From NCBI RefSeq assembly GCF_964656455.1, contig NW_027555061.1, positions 1 through 64,000 on the forward strand: a DNA stretch of 64,000 nt, read 5' to 3'. Under the pieces are notes generated by a model that made no database searches, had not been told where the DNA came from, and saw only the letters and a list, made by a program, of their open reading frames with translations. Below, piece by piece: positions 20,287 to 32,911 of the stretch. Origin of the DNA: Halichoerus grypus. Lineage: Eukaryota; Chordata; Mammalia; Carnivora; Phocidae. Position 1 is the stretch's first letter; every line of letters starts with the position of its first letter. A program made the position numbers and the translations under genes.

Positions 20287-22811
20287 GTGAGAGCCCGGGG
20301 AACGGGTTCCATACGTAGCACGGAGGGAGAAACAGGCCGGTGCAGAAAGCACCTCTCGAACCAGCTCCAGTTTCATGAAACTAGCATTCCTCTTGCCCGG
20401 CTGTGTGGAGCTTTAATATGCAGGCACCTCCCTCGAAGGAACGACAGTGTAGAGAAACCGTCCTTTAGCTACGGTCCACCTCTCTGCAGGAGAAAGCAGT
20501 TTACGTTGTCCACGGGTGAGAAACTGCGGAACGAGTTGCATACATAACACGGAGCGAGAAACAGGCCGTTGCAGACGGCCCCTCTCGAGCCAGCTCTAGT
20601 TTCATGGAACTAGCATTCCACTTGCACGGGTGTGTGCAGGTCTAAAATACAGGCACCTCCCTCGAAGGAAAAACAGTGTAGAGAAACCGTGCTTTAGCTA
20701 CCGTCCACCTCTCTGAAGGAGGAAGCAGTTTACCGTGTACTGTGGGTGAGGGCCTGGGGAGCGGGTTCCATATGTAAATCCGAGGGAGACACAGGCCGGT
20801 GCAGAAGGTACTTCTCGAACGAGCTCCAGTTTCACGAATGTAGCATTCCTCTTACACGGGTGTGTGGAGGTCTAATATCCAGGCACCTCCCTCGAAGGAA
20901 CAACAGTGTGGAGAAAACGTGCTTTAGCTACCGTCCAGCTCTGTGAAGGAGAAAGCAGTTTACGGTGTACCAGGAGTGAGAGCCTGGGAAACGGGTTGCA
21001 TTCATAACCCGGAGGGAGAAGCAGGCCGGTGCAGAAGGCACCTCTCGAACCAGCTGTCGTTTCAAGAAACTAGCATTCCTCTTGCACGGGTGTGTGGAGC
21101 TTTAATATGCAGGCACCTCCCTCGAAGGAACGACAGTGTAGAGAAACCGTACTTTAGCTACTACGAACTCTCTGAAGCAGAATGCACTTTACGGTGTACC
21201 ATGGGTGAGAGCCCGGGGATCGGGTTCCATACATAGCACGAAGGGAGAAACAGGCCTCTGCAGAAAGCACCTCTCGAACCAGCTCCAGTTTCATGAAACT
21301 AGCATTCCTCTTGCACGGGTGTGTGGAGCATTAATATGCAGGCACCTCCCTCGAAGGAACGACAGTGTAGAGAAACTGTCCTTTAGCTACCTTCCACCTC
21401 TCTGCAAGAGAAAGCTGTTTACGTTATCCACGGGTGAGAACCTGGGGAACGAGTTCCATACATAACACGCAGCTAGAAACAGGCTGTTGCAGACGGCCCC
21501 TCTCGAGCCAGCTCTAGTTTCATGGAACTAGCATTCCACTTGCACGGGTGTGTGGAGGTCTAAAATGCAGGCACCTCCCTCGAAGGAACAACAGTGCAGA
21601 GAAACCGTGCTTTAGCTAGCGTCCACCTCTCTGAAGGAGGAAGCAGTTTACCGTGTACTCTGGGTGAGAGCCTGGGGAACGGGTTCCATACGTAAATCCG
21701 AGGAAGAGACAGGCCGGTGCAGAAGGTACTTCTCGAAAGAGCTCCAGTTTCATGAATGTAGCATTCCTCTTACACGGGTGTGTGGAGGTCTAATATCCAG
21801 GCACCTCCCTCGAAGGAACAACAGTGTGGAGAAAACGTGCTTTAGCTACCGTCCACCTCTCTGAAGGAGAAAACAGTTTACCTTGTACCAGGGGTGAGAG
21901 CCTGGGGAACGGGTTGCATTCATAACCCGGAGGGAGAAACAGGCCGGGGCAGAAGGCACCTCTCGAACCAGCTGTCGTTTCAAGAAACTAGCATTCCTCT
22001 TGCACGGGTGTGTGGAGCTTTAATATGCAGGCACCTCCCTCGAAGGAACGACAGTGTAGAGAAACCGTACTTTAGCTACTCGGAACTCTCTGAAGCAGAA
22101 TGCAGTTTACGGTGTACCATGGGTGAGAGCCCGGGGAACGGGTTCCATACATAGCACGGAGGGAGAAACAGGCCTGTGCAGAAAGCACCTCTCGAACCAG
22201 CTCCAGTTGCATGAAACTAGCATTCCTCTTGCCCGGCTGTGTGGAGCTTTAACATGCAGGCACCTCCCTCGAAGGAACGACAGTGTAGAGAAACTCTCCT
22301 TTAGCTACCTTCCACCTCTCTGCAAGAGAAAGCAGTTTACGTTATCCACAGGTGAGAACCTGGGGAACGAGTTCCATACATAACACGGAGCTAGAAACAG
22401 GCTGTTGCAGACGGCCCCTCTCGAGCCAGCTCTAGTTTCATGGAACTAGCATTCCACTTGCACGGGTGTGTGGAGGTCTCAAATGCAGGCACCTCCCTCG
22501 AAGGAACAACAGTGTAGAGAAACCGTGCTTTAGCTAGCGTCCACCTCTCTGACGGAGAAAACTGTGTACCTTGTACCAGGGGTGAGAGCCTGGGGAACGG
22601 GTTGCATTCATAACCCAGAGGGAGAAACAGGCCAGTGCAGAAGGCACCTCTCGAACCAGCTGTCGTTTCAAGAAACTAGCATTCCTCTTGCACGGGTTTG
22701 GGGAGGTCTAAAATGCAGGCACCTCCCTCGAAGGAACGATAGTGTAGAGAAACCGTACTTTAGCTACCAACGAACTGTCTGAAGGAGAATGCACTTTACG
22801 GTGTACCACGG
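20287..22811. repeat. HOR copy 9
   Basis: Complete copy. It carries the m9-like C in m1 at 20401, the same as adjacent copy 8, which suggests that the two are a recent duplicate pair. Confidence 0.97.
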
Positions 22812-25336
22812 GTGAGAGCCCGGGGAACGGGTTCCATACGTAGCACGGAGGGAGAAACAGGCCGGTGCAGAAAGCACCTCTCGAACCAGCTCCAGTTTCA
22901 TGAAACTAGCATTCCTCTTGCCCGGGTGTGTGGAGCTTTAATATGCAGGCACCTCCCTCGAAGGAACGACAGTGTAGAGAAACCGTCCTTTAGCTACGGT
23001 CCACCTCTCTGCAGGAGAAAGCAGTTTACGTTGTCCACGGGTGAGAAACTGCGGAACGAGTTGCATACATAACACGGAGCGAGAAACAGGCCGTTGCAGA
23101 CGGCCCCTCTCGAGCCAGCTCTAGTTTCATGGAACTAGCATTCCACTTGCACGGGTGTGTGCAGGTCTAAAATACAGGCACCTCCCTCGAAGGAAAAACA
23201 GTGTAGAGAAACCGTGCTTTAGCTACCGTCCACCTCTCTGAAGGAGGAAGCAGTTTACCGTGTACTGTGGGTGAGGGCCTGGGGAGCGGGTTCCATATGT
23301 AAATCCGAGGGAGACACAGGCCGGTGCAGAAGGTACTTCTCGAACGAGCTCCAGTTTCACGAATGTAGCATTCCTCTTACACGGGTGTGTGGAGGTCTAA
23401 TATCCAGGCACCTCCCTCGAAGGAACAACAGTGTGGAGAAAACGTGCTTTAGCTACCGTCCAGCTCTGTGAAGGAGAAAGCAGTTTACGGTGTACCAGGA
23501 GTGAGAGCCTGGGAAACGGGTTGCATTCATAACCCGGAGGGAGAAGCAGGCCGGTGCAGAAGGCACCTCTCGAACCAGCTGTCGTTTCAAGAAACTAGCA
23601 TTCCTCTTGCACGGGTGTGTGGAGCTTTAATATGCAGGCACCTCCCTCGAAGGAACGACAGTGTAGAGAAACCGTACTTTAGCTACTACGAACTCTCTGA
23701 AGCAGAATGCACTTTACGGTGTACCATGGGTGAGAGCCCGGGGATCGGGTTCCATACATAGCACGAAGGGAGAAACAGGCCTCTGCAGAAAGCACCTCTC
23801 GAACCAGCTCCAGTTTCATGAAACTAGCATTCCTCTTGCACGGGTGTGTGGAGCATTAATATGCAGGCACCTCCCTCGAAGGAACGACAGTGTAGAGAAA
23901 CTGTCCTTTAGCTACCTTCCACCTCTCTGCAAGAGAAAGCTGTTTACGTTATCCACGGGTGAGAACCTGGGGAACGAGTTCCATACATAACACGCAGCTA
24001 GAAACAGGCTGTTGCAGACGGCCCCTCTCGAGCCAGCTCTAGTTTCATGGAACTAGCATTCCACTTGCACGGGTGTGTGGAGGTCTAAAATGCAGGCACC
24101 TCCCTCGAAGGAACAACAGTGCAGAGAAACCGTGCTTTAGCTAGCGTCCACCTCTCTGAAGGAGGAAGCAGTTTACCGTGTACTCTGGGTGAGAGCCTGG
24201 GGAACGGGTTCCATACGTAAATCCGAGGAAGAGACAGGCCGGTGCAGAAGGTACTTCTCGAAAGAGCTCCAGTTTCATGAATGTAGCATTCCTCTTACAC
24301 GGGTGTGTGGAGGTCTAATATCCAGGCACCTCCCTCGAAGGAACAACAGTGTGGAGAAAACGTGCTTTAGCTACCGTCCACCTCTCTGAAGGAGAAAACA
24401 GTTTACCTTGTACCAAGGGTGAGAGCCTGGGGAACGGGTTGCATTCATAACCCGGAGGGAGAAACAGGCCGGGGCAGAAGGCACCTCTCGAACCAGCTGT
24501 CGTTTCAAGAAACTAGCATTCCTCTTGCACGGGTGTGTGGAGCTTTAATATGCAGGCACCTCCCTCGAAGGAACGACAGTGTAGAGAAACCGTACTTTAG
24601 CTACTCGGAACTCTCTGAAGCAGAATGCAGTTTACGGTGTACCATGGGTGAGAGCCCGGGGAACGGGTTCCATACATAGCACGGAGGGAGAAACAGGCCT
24701 GTGCAGAAAGCACCTCTCGAACCAGCTCCAGTTGCATGAAACTAGCATTCCTCTTGCCCGGCTGTGTGGAGCTTTAACATGCAGGCACCTCCCTCGAAGG
24801 AACGACAGTGTAGAGAAACTCTCCTTTAGCTACCTTCCACCTCTCTGCAAGAGAAAGCAGTTTACGTTATCCACAGGTGAGAACCTGGGGAACGAGTTCC
24901 ATACATAACACGGAGCTAGAAACAGGCTGTTGCAGACGGCCCCTCTCGAGCCAGCTCTAGTTTCATGGAACTAGCATTCCACTTGCACGGGTGTGTGGAG
25001 GTCTCAAATGCAGGCACCTCCCTCGAAGGAACAACAGTGTAGAGAAACCGTGCTTTAGCTAGCGTCCACCTCTCTGACGGAGAAAACTGTGTACCTTGTA
25101 CCAGGGGTGAGAGCCTGGGGAACGGGTTGCATTCATAACCCAGAGGGAGAAACAGGCCAGTGCAGAAGGCACCTCTCGAACCAGCTGTCGTTTCAAGAAA
25201 CTAGCATTCCTCTTGCACGGGTTTGGGGAGGTCTAAAATGCAGGCACCTCCCTCGAAGGAACGATAGTGTAGAGAAACCGTACTTTAGCTACCAACGAAC
25301 TGTCTGAAGGAGAATGCACTTTACGGTGTACCACGG
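22812..25336. repeat. HOR copy 10
   Basis: Complete copy of the majority type with one private G-to-A change at 24416, three bases before the start of m8. Confidence 0.97.
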
Positions 25337-27861
25337 GTGAGAGCCCGGGGAACGGGTTCCATACGTAGCACGGAGGGAGAAACAGGCCGGTGCAGAAAGC
25401 ACCTCTCGAACCAGCTCCAGTTTCATGAAACTAGCATTCCTCTTGCCCGGGTGTGTGGAGCTTTAATATGCAGGCACCTCCCTCGAAGGAACGACAGTGT
25501 AGAGAAACCGTCCTTTAGCTACGGTCCACCTCTCTGCAGGAGAAAGCAGTTTACGTTGTCCACGGGTGAGAAACTGCGGAACGAGTTGCATACATAACAC
25601 GGAGCGAGAAACAGGCCGTTGCAGACGGCCCCTCTCGAGCCAGCTCTAGTTTCATGGAACTAGCATTCCACTTGCACGGGTGTGTGCAGGTCTAAAATAC
25701 AGGCACCTCCCTCGAAGGAAAAACAGTGTAGAGAAACCGTGCTTTAGCTACCGTCCACCTCTCTGAAGGAGGAAGCAGTTTACCGTGTACTGTGGGTGAG
25801 GGCCTGGGGAGCGGGTTCCATATGTAAATCCGAGGGAGACACAGGCCGGTGCAGAAGGTACTTCTCGAACGAGCTCCAGTTTCACGAATGTAGCATTCCT
25901 CTTACACGGGTGTGTGGAGGTCTAATATCCAGGCACCTCCCTCGAAGGAACAACAGTGTGGAGAAAACGTGCTTTAGCTACCGTCCAGCTCTGTGAAGGA
26001 GAAAGCAGTTTACGGTGTACCAGGAGTGAGAGCCTGGGAAACGGGTTGCATTCATAACCCGGAGGGAGAAGCAGGCCGGTGCAGAAGGCACCTCTCGAAC
26101 CAGCTGTCGTTTCAAGAAACTAGCATTCCTCTTGCACGGGTGTGTGGAGCTTTAATATGCAGGCACCTCCCTCGAAGGAACGACAGTGTAGAGAAACCGT
26201 ACTTTAGCTACTACGAACTCTCTGAAGCAGAATGCACTTTACGGTGTACCATGGGTGAGAGCCCGGGGATCGGGTTCCATACATAGCACGAAGGGAGAAA
26301 CAGGCCTCTGCAGAAAGCACCTCTCGAACCAGCTCCAGTTTCATGAAACTAGCATTCCTCTTGCACGGGTGTGTGGAGCATTAATATGCAGGCACCTCCC
26401 TCGAAGGAACGACAGTGTAGAGAAACTGTCCTTTAGCTACCTTCCACCTCTCTGCAAGAGAAAGCTGTTTACGTTATCCACGGGTGAGAACCTGGGGAAC
26501 GAGTTCCATACATAACACGCAGCTAGAAACAGGCTGTTGCAGACGGCCCCTCTCGAGCCAGCTCTAGTTTCATGGAACTAGCATTCCACTTGCACGGGTG
26601 TGTGGAGGTCTAAAATGCAGGCACCTCCCTCGAAGGAACAACAGTGCAGAGAAACCGTGCTTTAGCTAGCGTCCACCTCTCTGAAGGAGGAAGCAGTTTA
26701 CCGTGTACTCTGGGTGAGAGCCTGGGGAACGGGTTCCATACGTAAATCCGAGGAAGAGACAGGCCGGTGCAGAAGGTACTTCTCGAAAGAGCTCCAGTTT
26801 CATGAATGTAGCATTCCTCTTACACGGGTGTGTGGAGGTCTAATATCCAGGCACCTCCCTCGAAGGAACAACAGTGTGGAGAAAACGTGCTTTAGCTACC
26901 GTCCACCTCTCTGAAGGAGAAAACAGTTTACCTTGTACCAGGGGTGAGAGCCTGGGGAACGGGTTGCATTCATAACCCGGAGGGAGAAACAGGCCGGGGC
27001 AGAAGGCACCTCTCGAACCAGCTGTCGTTTCAAGAAACTAGCATTCCTCTTGCACGGGTGTGTGGAGCTTTAATATGCAGGCACCTCCCTCGAAGGAACG
27101 ACAGTGTAGAGAAACCGTACTTTAGCTACTCGGAACTCTCTGAAGCAGAATGCAGTTTACGGTGTACCATGGGTGAGAGCCCGGGGAACGGGTTCCATAC
27201 ATAGCACGGAGGGAGAAACAGGCCTGTGCAGAAAGCACCTCTCGAACCAGCTCCAGTTGCATGAAACTAGCATTCCTCTTGCCCGGCTGTGTGGAGCTTT
27301 AACATGCAGGCACCTCCCTCGAAGGAACGACAGTGTAGAGAAACTCTCCTTTAGCTACCTTCCACCTCTCTGCAAGAGAAAGCAGTTTACGTTATCCACA
27401 GGTGAGAACCTGGGGAACGAGTTCCATACATAACACGGAGCTAGAAACAGGCTGTTGCAGACGGCCCCTCTCGAGCCAGCTCTAGTTTCATGGAACTAGC
27501 ATTCCACTTGCACGGGTGTGTGGAGGTCTCAAATGCAGGCACCTCCCTCGAAGGAACAACAGTGTAGAGAAACCGTGCTTTAGCTAGCGTCCACCTCTCT
27601 GACGGAGAAAACTGTGTACCTTGTACCAGGGGTGAGAGCCTGGGGAACGGGTTGCATTCATAACCCAGAGGGAGAAACAGGCCAGTGCAGAAGGCACCTC
27701 TCGAACCAGCTGTCGTTTCAAGAAACTAGCATTCCTCTTGCACGGGTTTGGGGAGGTCTAAAATGCAGGCACCTCCCTCGAAGGAACGATAGTGTAGAGA
27801 AACCGTACTTTAGCTACCAACGAACTGTCTGAAGGAGAATGCACTTTACGGTGTACCACGG
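25337..27861. repeat. HOR copy 11
   Basis: Complete copy of the majority type; no private change noticed at the compared sites. Confidence 0.97.
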
Positions 27862-30386
27862 GTGAGAGCCCGGGGAACGGGTTCCATACGTAGCACGGAG
27901 GGAGAAACAGGCCGGTGCAGAAAGCACCTCTCGAACCAGCTCCAGTTTCATGAAACTAGCATTCCTCTTGCCCGGGTGTGTGGAGCTTTAATATGCAGGC
28001 ACCTCCCTCGAAGGAACGACAGTGTAGAGAAACCGTCCTTTAGCTACGGTCCACCTCTCTGCAGGAGAAAGCAGTTTACGTTGTCCACGGGTGAGAAACT
28101 GCGGAACGAGTTGCATACATAACACGGAGCGAGAAACAGGCCGTTGCAGACGGCCCCTCTCGAGCCAGCTCTAGTTTCATGGAACTAGCATTCCACTTGC
28201 ACGGGTGTGTGCAGGTCTAAAATACAGGCACCTCCCTCGAAGGAAAAACAGTGTAGAGAAACCGTGCTTTAGCTACCGTCCACCTCTCTGAAGGAGGAAG
28301 CAGTTTACCGTGTACTGTGGGTGAGGGCCTGGGGAGCGGGTTCCATATGTAAATCCGAGGGAGACACAGGCCGGTGCAGAAGGTACTTCTCGAACGAGCT
28401 CCAGTTTCACGAATGTAGCATTCCTCTTACACGGGTGTGTGGAGGTCTAATATCCAGGCACCTCCCTCGAAGGAACAACAGTGTGGAGAAAACGTGCTTT
28501 AGCTACCGTCCAGCTCTGTGAAGGAGAAAGCAGTTTACGGTGTACCAGGAGTGAGAGCCTGGGAAACGGGTTGCATTCATAACCCGGAGGGAGAAGCAGG
28601 CCGGTGCAGAAGGCACCTCTCGAACCAGCTGTCGTTTCAAGAAACTAGCATTCCTCTTGCACGGGTGTGTGGAGCTTTAATATGCAGGCACCTCCCTCGA
28701 AGGAACGACAGTGTAGAGAAACCGTACTTTAGCTACTACGAACTCTCTGAAGCAGAATGCACTTTACGGTGTACCATGGGTGAGAGCCCGGGGATCGGGT
28801 TCCATACATAGCACGAAGGGAGAAACAGGCCTCTGCAGAAAGCACCTCTCGAACCAGCTCCAGTTTCATGAAACTAGCATTCCTCTTGCACGGGTGTGTG
28901 GAGCATTAATATGCAGGCACCTCCCTCGAAGGAACGACAGTGTAGAGAAACTGTCCTTTAGCTACCTTCCACCTCTCTGCAAGAGAAAGCTGTTTACGTT
29001 ATCCACGGGTGAGAACCTGGGGAACGAGTTCCATACATAACACGCAGCTAGAAACAGGCTGTTGCAGACGGCCCCTCTCGAGCCAGCTCTAGTTTCATGG
29101 AACTAGCATTCCACTTGCACGGGTGTGTGGAGGTCTAAAATGCAGGCACCTCCCTCGAAGGAACAACAGTGCAGAGAAACCGTGCTTTAGCTAGCGTCCA
29201 CCTCTCTGAAGGAGGAAGCAGTTTACCGTGTACTCTGGGTGAGAGCCTGGGGAACGGGTTCCATACGTAAATCCGAGGAAGAGACAGGCCGGTGCAGAAG
29301 GTACTTCTCGAAAGAGCTCCAGTTTCATGAATGTAGCATTCCTCTTACACGGGTGTGTGGAGGTCTAATATCCAGGCACCTCCCTCGAAGGAACAACAGT
29401 GTGGAGAAAACGTGCTTTAGCTACCGTCCACCTCTCTGAAGGAGAAAACAGTTTACCTTGTACCAGGGGTGAGAGCCTGGGGAACGGGTTGCATTCATAA
29501 CCCGGAGGGAGAAACAGGCCGGGGCAGAAGGCACCTCTCGAACCAGCTGTCGTTTCAAGAAACTAGCATTCCTCTTGCACGGGTGTGTGGAGCTTTAATA
29601 TGCAGGCACCTCCCTCGAAGGAACGACAGTGTAGAGAAACCGTACTTTAGCTACTCGGAACTCTCTGAAGCAGAATGCAGTTTACGGTGTACCATGGGTG
29701 AGAGCCCGGGGAACGGGTTCCATACATAGCACGGAGGGAGAAACAGGCCTGTGCAGAAAGCACCTCTCGAACCAGCTCCAGTTGCATGAAACTAGCATTC
29801 CTCTTGCCCGGCTGTGTGGAGCTTTAACATGCAGGCACCTCCCTCGAAGGAACGACAGTGTAGAGAAACTCTCCTTTAGCTACCTTCCACCTCTCTGCAA
29901 GAGAAAGCAGTTTACGTTATCCACAGGTGAGAACCTGGGGAACGAGTTCCATACATAACACGGAGCTAGAAACAGGCTGTTGCAGACGGCCCCTCTCGAG
30001 CCAGCTCTAGTTTCATGGAACTAGCATTCCACTTGCACGGGTGTGTGGAGGTCTCAAATGCAGGCACCTCCCTCGAAGGAACAACAGTGTAGAGAAACCG
30101 TGCTTTAGCTAGCGTCCACCTCTCTGACGGAGAAAACTGTGTACCTTGTACCAGGGGTGAGAGCCTGGGGAACGGGTTGCATTCATAACCCAGAGGGAGA
30201 AACAGGCCAGTGCAGAAGGCACCTCTCGAACCAGCTGTCGTTTCAAGAAACTAGCATTCCTCTTGCACGGGTTTGGGGAGGTCTAAAATGCAGGCACCTC
30301 CCTCGAAGGAACGATAGTGTAGAGAAACCGTACTTTAGCTACCAACGAACTGTCTGAAGGAGAATGCACTTTACGGTGTACCACGG
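27862..30386. repeat. HOR copy 12
   Basis: Complete copy of the majority type; no private change noticed at the compared sites. Confidence 0.97.
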
Positions 30387-32911
30387 GTGAGAGCCCGGGG
30401 AACGGGTTCCATACGTAGCACGGAGGGAGAAACAGGCCGGTGCAGAAAGCACCTCTCGAACCAGCTCCAGTTTCATGAAACTAGCATTCCTCTTGCCCGG
30501 CTGTGTGGAGCTTTAATATGCAGGCACCTCCCTCGAAGGAACGACAGTGTAGAGAAACCGTCCTTTAGCTACGGTCCACCTCTCTGCAGGAGAAAGCAGT
30601 TTACGTTGTCCACGGGTGAGAAACTGCGGAACGAGTTGCATACATAACACGGAGCGAGAAACAGGCCGTTGCAGACGGCCCCTCTCGAGCCAGCTCTAGT
30701 TTCATGGAACTAGCATTCCACTTGCACGGGTGTGTGCAGGTCTAAAATACAGGCACCTCCCTCGAAGGAAAAACAGTGTAGAGAAACCGTGCTTTAGCTA
30801 CCGTCCACCTCTCTGAAGGAGGAAGCAGTTTACCGTGTACTGTGGGTGAGGGCCTGGGGAGCGGGTTCCATATGTAAATCCGAGGGAGACACAGGCCGGT
30901 GCAGAAGGTACTTCTCGAACGAGCTCCAGTTTCACGAATGTAGCATTCCTCTTACACGGGTGTGTGGAGGTCTAATATCCAGGCACCTCCCTCGAAGGAA
31001 CAACAGTGTGGAGAAAACGTGCTTTAGCTACCGTCCAGCTCTGTGAAGGAGAAAGCAGTTTACGGTGTACCAGGAGTGAGAGCCTGGGAAACGGGTTGCA
31101 TTCATAACCCGGAGGGAGAAGCAGGCCGGTGCAGAAGGCACCTCTCGAACCAGCTGTCGTTTCAAGAAACTAGCATTCCTCTTGCACGGGTGTGTGGAGC
31201 TTTAATATGCAGGCACCTCCCTCGAAGGAACGACAGTGTAGAGAAACCGTACTTTAGCTACTACGAACTCTCTGAAGCAGAATGCACTTTACGGTGTACC
31301 ATGGGTGAGAGCCCGGGGATCGGGTTCCATACATAGCACGAAGGGAGAAACAGGCCTCTGCAGAAAGCACCTCTCGAACCAGCTCCAGTTTCATGAAACT
31401 AGCATTCCTCTTGCACGGGTGTGTGGAGCATTAATATGCAGGCACCTCCCTCGAAGGAACGACAGTGTAGAGAAACTGTCCTTTAGCTACCTTCCACCTC
31501 TCTGCAAGAGAAAGCTGTTTACGTTATCCACGGGTGAGAACCTGGGGAACGAGTTCCATACATAACACGCAGCTAGAAACAGGCTGTTGCAGACGGCCCC
31601 TCTCGAGCCAGCTCTAGTTTCATGGAACTAGCATTCCACTTGCACGGGTGTGTGGAGGTCTAAAATGCAGGCACCTCCCTCGAAGGAACAACAGTGCAGA
31701 GAAACCGTGCTTTAGCTAGCGTCCACCTCTCTGAAGGAGGAAGCAGTTTACCGTGTACTCTGGGTGAGAGCCTGGGGAACGGGTTCCATACGTAAATCCG
31801 AGGAAGAGACAGGCCGGTGCAGAAGGTACTTCTCGAAAGAGCTCCAGTTTCATGAATGTAGCATTCCTCTTACACGGGTGTGTGGAGGTCTAATATCCAG
31901 GCACCTCCCTCGAAGGAACAACAGTGTGGAGAAAACGTGCTTTAGCTACCGTCCACCTCTCTGAAGGAGAAAACAGTTTACCTTGTACCAGGGGTGAGAG
32001 CCTGGGGAACGGGTTGCATTCATAACCCGGAGGGAGAAACAGGCCGGGGCAGAAGGCACCTCTCGAACCAGCTGTCGTTTCAAGAAACTAGCATTCCTCT
32101 TGCACGGGTGTGTGGAGCTTTAATATGCAGGCACCTCCCTCGAAGGAACGACAGTGTAGAGAAACCGTACTTTAGCTACTCGGAACTCTCTGAAGCAGAA
32201 TGCAGTTTACGGTGTACCATGGGTGAGAGCCCGGGGAACGGGTTCCATACATAGCACGGAGGGAGAAACAGGCCTGTGCAGAAAGCACCTCTCGAACCAG
32301 CTCCAGTTGCATGAAACTAGCATTCCTCTTGCCCGGCTGTGTGGAGCTTTAACATGCAGGCACCTCCCTCGAAGGAACGACAGTGTAGAGAAACTCTCCT
32401 TTAGCTACCTTCCACCTCTCTGCAAGAGAAAGCAGTTTACGTTATCCACAGGTGAGAACCTGGGGAACGAGTTCCATACATAACACGGAGCTAGAAACAG
32501 GCTGTTGCAGACGGCCCCTCTCGAGCCAGCTCTAGTTTCATGGAACTAGCATTCCACTTGCACGGGTGTGTGGAGGTCTCAAATGCAGGCACCTCCCTCG
32601 AAGGAACAACAGTGTAGAGAAACCGTGCTTTAGCTAGCGTCCACCTCTCTGACGGAGAAAACTGTGTACCTTGTACCAGGGGTGAGAGCCTGGGGAACGG
32701 GTTGCATTCATAACCCAGAGGGAGAAACAGGCCAGTGCAGAAGGCACCTCTCGAACCAGCTGTCGTTTCAAGAAACTAGCATTCCTCTTGCACGGGTTTG
32801 GGGAGGTCTAAAATGCAGGCACCTCCCTCGAAGGAACGATAGTGTAGAGAAACCGTACTTTAGCTACCAACGAACTGTCTGAAGGAGAATGCACTTTACG
32901 GTGTACCACGG
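30387..32911. repeat. HOR copy 13
   Basis: Complete copy. It carries the m9-like C in m1 at 30501. It is the last copy before the variant block of copies 14-21. Confidence 0.97.
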
